35,156 bases of DNA, taken from JAHDVS01 sp964370985 (GTDB lineage: Bacteria > Actinomycetota > Thermoleophilia > Gaiellales > Gaiellaceae). The stretch spans positions 1-35,156 of the forward strand of contig CAYJLE010000035.1 in NCBI GenBank assembly GCA_964370985.1, read 5' to 3'. Position numbers and translations under genes: made by a program. Shown here in pieces: positions 29,005-35,156 of this stretch; positions within the stretch are counted from its first letter, which is position 1; each line of letters opens with the position of its first letter. The notes under the pieces were generated by a model. It was not told the origin of the DNA and ran no database searches. It saw only the letters and a list, made by a program, of their open reading frames with translations.

Positions 29005-30120
29005 CTAGTGCGGGTGGGGCCAGATCGAGCCGGCGGACACGATCGTCCCGTCCGGAACGTCCTCGGTGAGGACGCACCCGTTGCCGACGATCGCGCCGGA
29101 CCCGATGCGCAGCCCCACGCGTGCGGTGACTCCCATGCCGACCAGGGTCGCCTCGCCGACCTCGACCTCTCCGGCGAGGATCGCCCCGGGGGCGATGTGG
29201 GAGTAGTCGCCGATCGCGCAATCGTGCGAGACGATCGCGCCCGTGTTGACGATCACGCCCCGGCCGATCCGGGCGGCGGAGCAGACGGCGGCGGCTGCGA
29301 AGACCTGCGCTCCCGCCGCGAGCTCGGCGGACGGGGCGACGTAGGCGGCCGGATCGACGAGCGCCGGCAGCTCGAACCCGTGCCCGTCGAGGTGCTCGAA
29401 GATCGCGACCCGGTCCTGGATCCGCCCGATCGCGCCGACGGCGTTGACGGCGTGGCGGAGCCCCGCGGCCCGCAGCGCGGCGAGCAGCTCCCGCCCGCCG
29501 ACCACGGGCACGCCGAGCACGGGCGGCCGTCCCGGGCGGTCGTCGACGACCGCGACCGGATCGAGCGCCCCGGCCGCGTGCATCAGGTCGACGAGGCTCT
29601 TCGCGAGCCCGCCGGCTCCGAAGACGAGGACAGCGCGGTCATGGACGAGCGCCGCGAGCGCCGGGTCGAGCTCCGCGGCGGGCGCTGTCTCGCGCGGGCC
29701 CAGCGCCTCGATGTCCCGCTCGGTCAGGAAGCGGTTCGTCGGCAGTGCCGCCAGGTCGAGGCCGAGCTGGAGCGCGAGGCGCTCCGCCTTGCGGGTCAGC
29801 TTCAGCCCGGGCGGGCGTTCGGCGGCCCCGTCCCCGGGGCCCGCGGCGGGGCGCGGCTCTGGCCTGCGGTCGAAGACCTCGCAGATCACCTGCCCGGCCG
29901 TGACTCGCTCGCCGAGCGTGACCTCGAGCGGCCCGATCCAGCCGTCCAGCTCGGACTCGACGGCGAACGTGGCCTTGCTCGTCTCGACGGTGCAGACGTG
30001 GTCGCCGCGCGCGACGCGCGAGTACGGCTCGACGGCGAGCTCGACGATCTGCGACTCGGGCTCGTTCGGGTTGACGAGCGGCGCCTCGACCCGCCCGATC
30101 GGCCGCGCGGGGTCGTTCAT
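29005..30120 (-). CDS. Lipoyl domain / E3-binding domain / NeuD-PglD-type acyltransferase fusion
   Basis: 371 residues with an unusual domain order. Residues 10-85 form a lipoyl domain with the acceptor Lys49 in VETSKATFAVESELDGWI. Residues 105-140 resemble the peripheral subunit-binding domain of E2 proteins (LTRKAERLALQLGLDLAALP, RFLTERDIEAL). Residues 160-371 match the NeuD/PglD sugar acyltransferases: Rossmann-like LVFGAGGLAKSL, then hexapeptide repeats with the candidate catalytic His299 in NTGAIVSHDCAIGDYSHIAP. In place of the usual E2 catalytic (CAT) domain there is a left-handed beta-helix. The ATG overlaps the sulfotransferase stop by 4 nt. E1 subunit genes lie just beyond that gene. 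Lipoylation could in principle be biotinylation; the TSKA context favours lipoate over the MKM of biotin domains. Confidence 0.88.
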   Translation of the reverse strand: MNDPARPIGRVEAPLVNPNEPESQIVELAVEPYSRVARGDHVCTVETSKATFAVESELDGWIGPLEVTLGERVTAGQVICEVFDRRPEPRPAAGPGDGAAERPPGLKLTRKAERLALQLGLDLAALPTNRFLTERDIEALGPRETAPAAELDPALAALVHDRAVLVFGAGGLAKSLVDLMHAAGALDPVAVVDDRPGRPPVLGVPVVGGRELLAALRAAGLRHAVNAVGAIGRIQDRVAIFEHLDGHGFELPALVDPAAYVAPSAELAAGAQVFAAAAVCSAARIGRGVIVNTGAIVSHDCAIGDYSHIAPGAILAGEVEVGEATLVGMGVTARVGLRIGSGAIVGNGCVLTEDVPDGTIVSAGSIWPHPH

Positions 30121-31100
30121 GGCGAGCTTCCGAGGTCGGCGAGCGCCGCGTCGACGAGCTCGCCCAGCTCCGCGTCCAGCTCGTCGTTCCCGCGCGGCTC
30201 GAACGGGGCCAGCTCGGCGTCACGGCGGGCGGGGGCGTGGCCCTTCGAGCCGAGCAGCGCGCGGATCCGCTCGAGCGTGTCGCCGGGGGCGGCGCAGAGC
30301 TCCTCGTAGCGCACCTCGAGCACGTGGTCGGGCCCCAGCCGCGCGGCGGCGGCGGCGATCGTCTGCTCGAGCGCGAGCACCTGGGCGGCGACCTGCCGCC
30401 AGGGCGGCTCGCCCGCCAGCCAATCCGGGCCGCCCGGCCGGAGCGACGCCCACGTCTCGAGCGAGCCGAACAGGGAGCGGCGCATCCCGAGCAGGGAGAG
30501 CGCGGTCTCGCGCGGCTCCCGGCGGATCCAGACGTAGCAGGTGCCGGGCATCCGCTCGAGCATCGCCTCGAGATGCCAGACGAGCAGCATCGGCTTGAAC
30601 GCCATCGGACCGCCCTGCCAGTGGGCCATATTCACGATCGTGCGCACGAGCGCCTCCCAGTCGATCTCCCGCTCGTGCCCGGGCGGACGCTCGCAGAGGT
30701 CCGGGTAGCGCAGGTGGTGGTTCCAGAAGTAGCCGAACTCGTGCGGCTCGGCCGGCCCGTCCGTGCGCCCGTATGCGGAGGCGAAGCCGGCGCCGGGGCG
30801 GTCGAGCCCGAGCCTGCGCGAGAGTCGCAGGCCGTAGCTCGGCGCCAGCCAGAACGCGGCGGTCAGGTTGTTGACGTAGCCGAGCTCGAGGCCGGCAGCC
30901 GCGATCTGGTAGAGGAGCGTGGTGCCGGAGCGGGGCACGCCGATCACGTGGAGCGTCGGGTAGACCTCCTCGAGGTCGAGCTCGTCCGCGCTGGCGGCGG
31001 GCGCGAGCGCGGCGTTGAGTCGGACGAGGAAGTCCTCGTCGAGCGGGTCCTTCGCGAAGCGCCCGGCGAGCTCGGGCTCCGTTCGTCGCACGACTTCCAC
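30117..31100 (-). CDS. PAPS-dependent sulfotransferase family protein
   Basis: 327 residues. The 5'-phosphosulfate-binding loop is HVIGVPRSGTTLLYQ near residue 55, and YVWIRREPRETALSLLGMRR near residue 190 fits the 3'-phosphate-binding region. These enzymes move sulfate from PAPS to hydroxyls or amines of glycans, lipids or small molecules; the acceptor is unknown. The long frame upstream to 33071 is antisense to the E1 genes. The chosen GTG 31100 starts the gene 10 nt after TACGCT. It overlaps the lipoyl-NeuD start by 4 nt. Confidence 0.85.
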   Translation of the reverse strand: MEVVRRTEPELAGRFAKDPLDEDFLVRLNAALAPAASADELDLEEVYPTLHVIGVPRSGTTLLYQIAAAGLELGYVNNLTAAFWLAPSYGLRLSRRLGLDRPGAGFASAYGRTDGPAEPHEFGYFWNHHLRYPDLCERPPGHEREIDWEALVRTIVNMAHWQGGPMAFKPMLLVWHLEAMLERMPGTCYVWIRREPRETALSLLGMRRSLFGSLETWASLRPGGPDWLAGEPPWRQVAAQVLALEQTIAAAAARLGPDHVLEVRYEELCAAPGDTLERIRALLGSKGHAPARRDAELAPFEPRGNDELDAELGELVDAALADLGSSP

Positions 31101-31124
31101 GGTCGCGGCTAGCGTACTGGCCGG
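31101..31124. promoter_or_regulatory. Compact bidirectional promoter between sulfotransferase and E1-alpha genes
   Basis: In 24 bp, the core GCGGCTAGCGTAC gives TACGCT on the minus strand (31116-31111, 10 nt before the GTG at 31100) and TAGCGT on the plus strand (31110-31115, 9 nt before the ATG at 31125). Nearly the same core separates nfo and gltX. It ties expression of both arms of the locus together. Confidence 0.55.
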
Positions 31125-32006
31125 ATGGAGCTCGCGCGCCTGTACGAGCAGATGTACCGGATCCGCCGCTTCGAGGAGACGCTGCTCGAGCTGTTCTCCG
31201 CGGGCAAGCTGGTCGGGACGACGCACACCTGCATCGGCCAGGAGGCGGACGCGGCCGGCGTGATCGCCTGCCTCGACCCGGAGCGCGACGTCGTCTTCTC
31301 GAACCATCGCTGCCACGGCCACTACCTCGCGTTCACGGGCGATCTGGAGGGGCTGCTCGCCGAGGTGATGGGGAAGGCGACCGGGACGTGCGGCGGCAAG
31401 GGCGGCAGCCAGCACCTCTGCCGGGGGAGCTTCTACTCGAACGGGGTGCTCGGCAGCATCGCGCCGGTCGCGACGGGGATGGCGCTCGCCGAGCGCGAGC
31501 GTTGCTCGGGGGCGGTGACGACCGTGTTCCTCGGCGACGGGGCGCTCGGCCAGGGCGTCGTGTACGAGTCCCTGAACCTGGCGTCGCTGTGGCGGCTGCC
31601 GCTGCTCGCCGTGGTCGAGAACAACTTCTACGCGCAGTCGACGCCGAGCCGGCTGCAGCTCGCGGGCGGGATTCCGGAGCGGGCGCGGGCGTTCGGGATC
31701 GAGGCGGAGCACCTCGACTCGACGGACGTGCTCGAGATCCACGAGGCGGCGGCGCGCGCCGTGGCCCGGGTGCGCGGGAGCGGCGAGCCGTTCTTCCTCG
31801 TGATCGACACGTACCGGTTCAGCCCGCACAGCAAGGGCGACGACAACCGCGACCCGGCCGAGATCGAGGCGCGGCGGCTCCGCGACCCGCTGACGGTCGC
31901 GGCAGCCGGGCTCGGTGGCGAGGAGCGCTCGGCGATCGAGCGGGCGTGCGAGGCGGAGCTGGCAGCGGCGCTGGCGGCGGCGGCGGCCGCCCCGGACGCG
32001 GGATAG
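31125..32006 (+). CDS. 2-oxoacid dehydrogenase E1 component, alpha subunit (PdhA/AcoA-like)
   Basis: 293 residues, somewhat shorter than the usual 320-360. YRIRRFEETLLELFSAGKL and THTCIGQEADAAGV open the fold; SNHRCHGHYLAFTGD and TCGGKGGSQHLCR are the active-site loops. The thiamine diphosphate motif is FLGDGALGQG (137 on) through VVENN (about 167). E1 decarboxylates a 2-oxoacid and reductively acylates a lipoyl arm. The substrate side chain cannot be told. It is followed 3 nt later by the beta subunit and diverges from the lipoyl-NeuD operon. Confidence 0.93.
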   Translation: MELARLYEQMYRIRRFEETLLELFSAGKLVGTTHTCIGQEADAAGVIACLDPERDVVFSNHRCHGHYLAFTGDLEGLLAEVMGKATGTCGGKGGSQHLCRGSFYSNGVLGSIAPVATGMALAERERCSGAVTTVFLGDGALGQGVVYESLNLASLWRLPLLAVVENNFYAQSTPSRLQLAGGIPERARAFGIEAEHLDSTDVLEIHEAAARAVARVRGSGEPFFLVIDTYRFSPHSKGDDNRDPAEIEARRLRDPLTVAAAGLGGEERSAIERACEAELAAALAAAAAAPDAG

Positions 32007-32009
32007 CAG

Positions 32010-33038
32010 ATGGCGAAACGCTGCGTCGACGCCCTCAACGAGGCCCTGCACGACCTGTTCGCGAGCCGCGACGACGTCTACCTGCTCGGGGAGGACGTGC
32101 TCGACCCGTACGGGGGCGCGTTCAAGGTCACGGCCGGCCTGTCGGAGCGCTTCGGCGGCCGGGTGCTCGCGACGCCGATCAGCGAGGCGTCGCTGTTCGG
32201 GGTGGCGGCCGGGCTCGCGATCCGCGGCTACCGCCCGATCCTCGAGATCATGTTCGGCGACTTCGTCACGCTCGGCTTCGACCAGATCGTGAACGGGATC
32301 TCGAAGTTCCGGGAGATGTACGACGGGCAGGTGACGGTGCCCCTGGTGGTGCGTACGCCGATGGGCGGCGGCCGCGGCTACGGGCCGACGCACAGCCAGT
32401 CGCTCGAGAAGCTGCTGCTCGGGGTGCCGAACCTGCGGGTTGTGGCACCGAGCGAGTGTCACGACCTGGGCGCGCTCCTGAAGGCGGCGGTCGAGGACGA
32501 CGACCCGGTGTTCTTCATCGAGAACAAGCTCATGTACGGGCGGGAGAACCGCCGCCCCGAGGGCGGCCACGTCGGCGAGCTCGCCTGCCGTGAGACGGCC
32601 GGGCCCTACCCGGCGCTCGTCTTCTCGGGCAGCGACTTCGCGGGCGGGTCGGCGACGATCGCGACCTACGGTGGCATGCTGCCGGCCGCGCTCGAGGCGG
32701 CGACGGAGCTGATCCTCGGGGAGGAGCTGTTCTGCGAGGTTGTCGCGCTCTCGAGCCTCGCGCCGCTCGATCTCGACCCGGTGCTCGAGTCGGTCGCCCG
32801 CACGGGCGCGCTCGTGACGGTCGAGGAGGGCACGCTGACGGGCGGCGTCGGCGCCGAGCTGGCCGCCCGCGTGCAGGAGGCGGCGTTTGGCGAGCTGCGC
32901 GCCCCGGTGCGTCGCGTCGCCGCCCGCGACGGGGTGATCCCGTCCGCGCCCGGGCTCGAGCGGGCGGCGCTGCCCGGCCCCGCGGACGTCGCCCGGGCCG
33001 TGCTCGAGCTCGCGGGCGCGCGGGCGGGCGGGCGCTGA
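32010..33038 (+). CDS. 2-oxoacid dehydrogenase E1 component, beta subunit (PdhB/AcoB-like)
   Basis: 342 residues. The N-terminal part has VDALNEALHDLFASRDDVYL, GEDVLDPYGGAFKVT, TPISEASLFGVAAGLAIRGY and PILEIMFGDFVTLGFDQIVN, all standard for E1-beta. SLAPLDLDPVLESVARTG and VTVEEGTLTGGVGAELAA lie in the C-terminal transketolase-like domain. Glu in TPISEAS would contact the thiamine ring. Together with the alpha subunit it forms an alpha2-beta2 E1. No E2 or E3 gene follows; the next sequence is a recombination site. Confidence 0.94.
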   Translation: MAKRCVDALNEALHDLFASRDDVYLLGEDVLDPYGGAFKVTAGLSERFGGRVLATPISEASLFGVAAGLAIRGYRPILEIMFGDFVTLGFDQIVNGISKFREMYDGQVTVPLVVRTPMGGGRGYGPTHSQSLEKLLLGVPNLRVVAPSECHDLGALLKAAVEDDDPVFFIENKLMYGRENRRPEGGHVGELACRETAGPYPALVFSGSDFAGGSATIATYGGMLPAALEAATELILGEELFCEVVALSSLAPLDLDPVLESVARTGALVTVEEGTLTGGVGAELAARVQEAAFGELRAPVRRVAARDGVIPSAPGLERAALPGPADVARAVLELAGARAGGR

Positions 33039-33042
33039 GGGT

Positions 33043-33100
33043 GCTGCAAGGCGCATACGGGATTCGAACACCCCTGCAAATCGGCATGTTTTCGCCGCGA
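33043..33100. other. Candidate attachment site with a tRNA T-arm-like sequence
   Basis: On the minus strand GGGTGTTCGAATCCCGTATG (33054-33073) resembles the T-loop (TTCGAAT) and 3' side of a tRNA, but the T-stem pairs poorly and no complete tRNA cloverleaf is present. It lies just beyond the 3' end of the integrase gene and 2 nt or more after E1-beta, the usual place for an att site made from a tRNA 3' end. Confidence 0.45.
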
Positions 33101-33152
33101 GGGTAGCACCGGGGGTAGCACCATCCGAGCACGCCCGGGCTCACCCGAGCAC
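33101..33152. repeat. Short direct repeats beside the candidate att site
   Basis: GGGTAGCACC occurs at 33101-33110 and 33113-33122 (12-bp period), and CCGAGCAC at 33125-33132 and 33145-33152 (20-bp period). Paired repeats between an integrase gene and its att core are candidate arm-type integrase or excisionase binding sites. Confidence 0.4.
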
Positions 33153-34184
33153 GGTCGCGTAGTCGATCTCCCGCTCGTCGGCGACAACGTGCGTGTACGT
33201 CCGGGCGGTCGTCACGAGGTCGTCATGGCCGACTGCCTCCCCGATCCGAGCCCACGGGATCCCGCCAAGGTGCATGAGCGACACGCGCCGATGCCGGAGG
33301 TCGTGCGGCGAGAACGCGGGCGTTCCCGCTGCGGTGCAGGCGCGGGTGATCGCGGTGCGCAGCCGCTCCGAGGTCACGCCCTCGAACACGCGCCGATCCG
33401 GGTGGCGATCGTCACGCGGGCAGAGCGCGAGCACCCGCTCGAGCAGACTCGGCGGCGGTGTCACCCACCGGGGCCGGCCGGTCTTGCTTGTCGCGATTCG
33501 CCACCGGCCGCGCGGCTCGTCCATGTCGCCCCACGTCAGCGCCTCAAGCTCCCCGATCCGCATCCCGGTCGCGTCGAGCACGAGCACCGGCAGCCGGTAG
33601 CGCGCGGGCAGGAGCCGCACGACGGCCTCGACATGATCTGCGGTCGGCGGCTGGACCTGCCGACGCTCCTCCCTGGGCATGCGGACCGTCACCCGGTCAC
33701 GCGCCGGATTCGGGCTCACGCCCGCGTGGTCGAGCACCATCGCGAGCACGCTGACCGTCTTGCGGATCGTCTGCTTACGCAGGCCGGCGGCGTGGAGCTC
33801 GGCGACGAGCGCCGCCACCGTCTGCGCGTCGATCTCCTCGACCGGGACGGAACCGAGCCTCGGCAGGAGCCGGCCGAGCGCAACCCGGTACGTCTGCGCC
33901 GTCCCGGCCGACACGTCCACGCGGCTCTCCTGCCACGCCTGCGCGACCGTCGCGACCGTCCGCACCCGCTCCCGCTCCCGCTCGCGGCCGAGCACGCCGA
34001 GGTCAGGGACGCGCCGAGCCGCCAGCTCCCCCGCGAGCCACTGCTTGCGCGCGAGCGCCTCCCGCTTCGTCCTGAACGAGCCACCGTAGGTGATCGCGCT
34101 CTCCCGCCCGCTGACCCGGTACTCGACCCGGTAGCGTCTCGCGCCGCTACCCGTCTGACGGGTGACGATCCAGACCGACGCCAT
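33141..34184 (-). CDS. Tyrosine-family site-specific integrase
   Basis: 347 residues. An Arg/Lys-rich N-terminal arm-binding domain is followed by a SAM-like core-binding domain (about 75-165) and a catalytic domain. All catalytic residues are present: Arg209 (DATGMRIGELEALTW), Lys234 (TSKTGRPRW), His294 and Arg297 (SPHDLRHRR), His320 (AVGHDD) and Tyr330 (TARTYTHV). It would integrate and excise the element to its right. ATG at 34184 overlaps the stop of a 14-codon leader ORF. The neighbouring small gene is a probable excisionase. Confidence 0.94.
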   Translation of the reverse strand: MASVWIVTRQTGSGARRYRVEYRVSGRESAITYGGSFRTKREALARKQWLAGELAARRVPDLGVLGRERERERVRTVATVAQAWQESRVDVSAGTAQTYRVALGRLLPRLGSVPVEEIDAQTVAALVAELHAAGLRKQTIRKTVSVLAMVLDHAGVSPNPARDRVTVRMPREERRQVQPPTADHVEAVVRLLPARYRLPVLVLDATGMRIGELEALTWGDMDEPRGRWRIATSKTGRPRWVTPPPSLLERVLALCPRDDRHPDRRVFEGVTSERLRTAITRACTAAGTPAFSPHDLRHRRVSLMHLGGIPWARIGEAVGHDDLVTTARTYTHVVADEREIDYATVLG

Positions 34185-34228
34185 CAGCGGCCCCCGATCC
34201 TGGCGGGACGGATACGCTGCTCGCGCAT
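34184..34228 (-). CDS. 14-codon leader ORF coupled to the integrase
   Basis: ATG at 34228 with a strong AGGAGG (34243-34238) 9 nt upstream encodes MREQRIRPARIGGR. The stop codon shares its A with the integrase ATG (TGATG). The Shine-Dalgarno belongs to this ORF and the integrase has none of its own, so integrase translation may depend on ribosomes ending here. The peptide is basic and has no known relatives that I recognise. Confidence 0.45.
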   Translation of the reverse strand: MREQRIRPARIGGR

Positions 34229-34252
34229 GAGGACTGACCTCCTCGTGCCATG

Positions 34253-34279
34253 CCCCGGGGCGCTCAAGCGCCGCCGGGG
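34253..34279 (-). terminator. GC-rich hairpin between excisionase and integrase genes
   Basis: CCCCGG/CCGGGG arms enclose GGCGC-TTGA-GCGCC, an interrupted but strong stem-loop 5 nt after the TAG stop of the small gene. There is no T-tract, so it may attenuate rather than terminate transcription, or be an mRNA-processing structure. Confidence 0.35.
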
Positions 34280-34283
34280 CTCT

Positions 34284-34520
34284 CTACGATGCGCGGAAGC
34301 GTACACGGTCGCCCCGATACATCGAGGACTCGACGAGCTGCACGTAATCCTCGACGCGGATCAGCGGACGCGAGTAGCCGGGCAGCACGACCACCGGCAG
34401 CGCCCGGTACACGGCGTCGACCGCGCGCCGCTCGAGGCCGAGCTCGCGAAGGTGCGTGCGGCTGAGCAGCGCCCCAGGCGTCGAGAGCAGCTCCGTCGCC
34501 GACGGGCGCCGGTCAGTCAT
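34284..34520 (-). CDS. Putative excisionase / small HTH DNA-binding protein
   Basis: 78 residues. LLSRTHLRELGLERRAVDAV looks like the helix-turn-helix of AlpA/Xis-type proteins, followed by LPGYSRPLIRVEDYVQLVES, similar to the wing and recognition region of MerR-like excisionases. Its position directly upstream of an integrase supports that role. The ATG overlaps the methyltransferase stop by 4 nt, so the two are co-translated. It could instead be a regulator of the element. Confidence 0.6.
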   Translation of the reverse strand: MTDRRPSATELLSTPGALLSRTHLRELGLERRAVDAVYRALPVVVLPGYSRPLIRVEDYVQLVESSMYRGDRVRFRAS

Positions 34521-35098
34521 GCCGCCTCTTCCGTGACGGCCGGCGCGTTACGAAACACGACGAGCGCCGAGGGGAACGGAGACATGCCCCGGCCGCCGTC
34601 CGGGCGCACGAACGGCACCCGCCCCCGAAAGAAGCGACACTCGCCGCGCGCCGCGTACCCATGCCACCAGGCCGTATCCACGCGGGCCGGAACGAGGCAG
34701 ACGACGACCTCCGCCGTCGTCTGCGCCGCCTCGTGCGCCTTCCGCATCCAAGCGCCGATCGGCCGCCCGTAGGGCGGATTCATGAACACGCGGCCCGTCC
34801 ACTCCTGCGCGAGCCCGTCCTGAGCGCGGGTGAAGTAGCGGGCGGCCTTCGCGTTCTCCCGTGTCGCGCACGGGTCGAGGTCGAACGGACCGAACTCCCG
34901 CTCGATCTCCGCGAAGACGGCCGGGTCCGTCGGCCACTCGTCAGACCGAGACGAGCCCATGACCTCCCGGCTCCCGTTCAGCCGCCGGTGCCGGTGCCGG
35001 TAGGCGGCAGCGCGGCAGGCGTCCGAGCAGTAGCGGCGCCGTCGGCCCGTCGGCGCCCGGGACGGCAGCGGCCCCCGGCAGCGCACGCACCGACTCAC
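34517..35098 (-). CDS. Zinc-finger / phage-type DNA N6-adenine methyltransferase
   Basis: 193 residues. The N-terminal 35 residues have a CxxC...CxxxC knuckle (Cys4, 7, 24, 28; YCSDACRAAAYRHR). The rest matches phage Dam-type methyltransferases: DEWPTDPAVFAEIEREFGPF, DLDPCATRENAKAARYFT and the catalytic NPPY at 107-110 (FMNPPYGRPIGAWMRK). It would methylate adenine in the element or host DNA. No restriction partner is seen. The GTG start overlaps the stop of the gene to the right (GTGA). Confidence 0.87.
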   Translation of the reverse strand: MSRCVRCRGPLPSRAPTGRRRRYCSDACRAAAYRHRHRRLNGSREVMGSSRSDEWPTDPAVFAEIEREFGPFDLDPCATRENAKAARYFTRAQDGLAQEWTGRVFMNPPYGRPIGAWMRKAHEAAQTTAEVVVCLVPARVDTAWWHGYAARGECRFFRGRVPFVRPDGGRGMSPFPSALVVFRNAPAVTEEAA

Positions 35099-35156
35099 GC
35101 GGCCCCTCCCTCCGGGCCCCGTCGTCGCCGCTCCCGGCAGTCCGGCGAGCAGTAGA
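35095..35156 (-). CDS. C-terminal end of a cysteine-motif protein (5' part beyond window)
   Basis: The last 19 codons read YCSPDCRERRRRGPEGGAA and end in TGA within the GTGA overlap with the methyltransferase gene. YCSPDCRERRR resembles the YCSDACRAAAYR zinc-knuckle of the next gene, so this is probably the tail of another small zinc-finger protein of the mobile element. Confidence 0.6.
   Translation of the reverse strand, partial: YCSPDCRERRRRGPEGGAA

Noticed and set aside
28075..30309. 744-codon plus-strand frame opposite the membrane protein and lipoyl-NeuD genes
   Set aside because: Asp/Arg/Gly-rich shadow; the minus strand carries clear domains and overlapping gene starts.
31103..33071. 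Upstream extension of the sulfotransferase frame to 33071
   Set aside because: Antisense to both E1 genes; composition is typical of GC-rich shadow frames.
33054..33073. Complete tRNA gene on the minus strand
   Set aside because: Only a T-loop-like TTCGAAT and 3' flank are present; the T-stem pairs poorly and no D-arm or anticodon arm can be folded upstream.

Overview
GC-rich (about 70%) bacterial contig, most likely an actinobacterium of the Thermoleophilia type (Gaiellales/Solirubrobacterales-like). That placement is inference from base composition, frequent GTG starts, -10 boxes lying 6-10 nt before start codons, and gene content; no rRNA marker is present. A run of ten Ns (23984-23993) shows it is a scaffolded draft or metagenome assembly.

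Layout. 1-2005 (-): 5' part of a secreted RTX-type calcium-binding protein that runs off the left edge. 2215-6558 (+): glycine cleavage operon gcvT-gcvH-gcvPA-gcvPB. 6711-10744: accessory island with three toxin-antitoxin pairs (AbrB/RelE-like, VapBC, Phd/PIN) and an AAA/DUF4143-type ATPase, separated by REP-like palindromes. 10795-11781 (-): rlmN. 11872-16225 (+): three overlapping signalling genes (triple-GAF histidine kinase, response regulator, receiver-PAS-histidine kinase). 16515-18868 (-): partly decayed sugar or polyol catabolic operon with two TIM-barrel isomerases, an SDR pseudogene and a zinc-dehydrogenase stub. 18858-20426: Ca2+/H+ antiporter and a cysteine-rich protein. 20651-22182 (-): endonuclease IV and a sensor-less histidine kinase; 22201-23901 (+): a shortened gltX and a cupin. 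24195-25949 (+): ECF sigma domains fused to a membrane segment and beta-propeller. 26014-27018: 7Fe ferredoxin and a convergent cysteine-containing HTH regulator. 27103-28008 (+): polysaccharide deacetylase.

The most interesting part is 28018-33038. A minus-strand operon (sulfotransferase, then a lipoyl domain/E3-binding domain/NeuD-PglD acyltransferase fusion, then a flippase-like membrane protein) diverges across 24 bp from the E1-alpha and E1-beta subunits of a 2-oxoacid dehydrogenase. No ordinary E2 or E3 gene is adjacent. I propose that E1 loads an acyl group onto the lipoyl arm of the fusion, and that the hexapeptide acyltransferase places it on a sugar or other amine/hydroxyl acceptor instead of on CoA. 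The neighbouring sulfotransferase, membrane protein and deacetylase suggest that a cell-surface glycan or glycolipid is the target.

33040-35156: end of an integrative element. It has a tRNA-T-arm-like candidate att sequence, a tyrosine integrase preceded by a coupled 14-codon leader ORF, a putative excisionase, a zinc-finger/phage-type adenine methyltransferase and the tail of another cysteine-motif gene. Dispersed palindromes occur between genes, one at the gcvPA/gcvPB junction. Two divergent gene pairs share a nearly identical compact bidirectional promoter motif.
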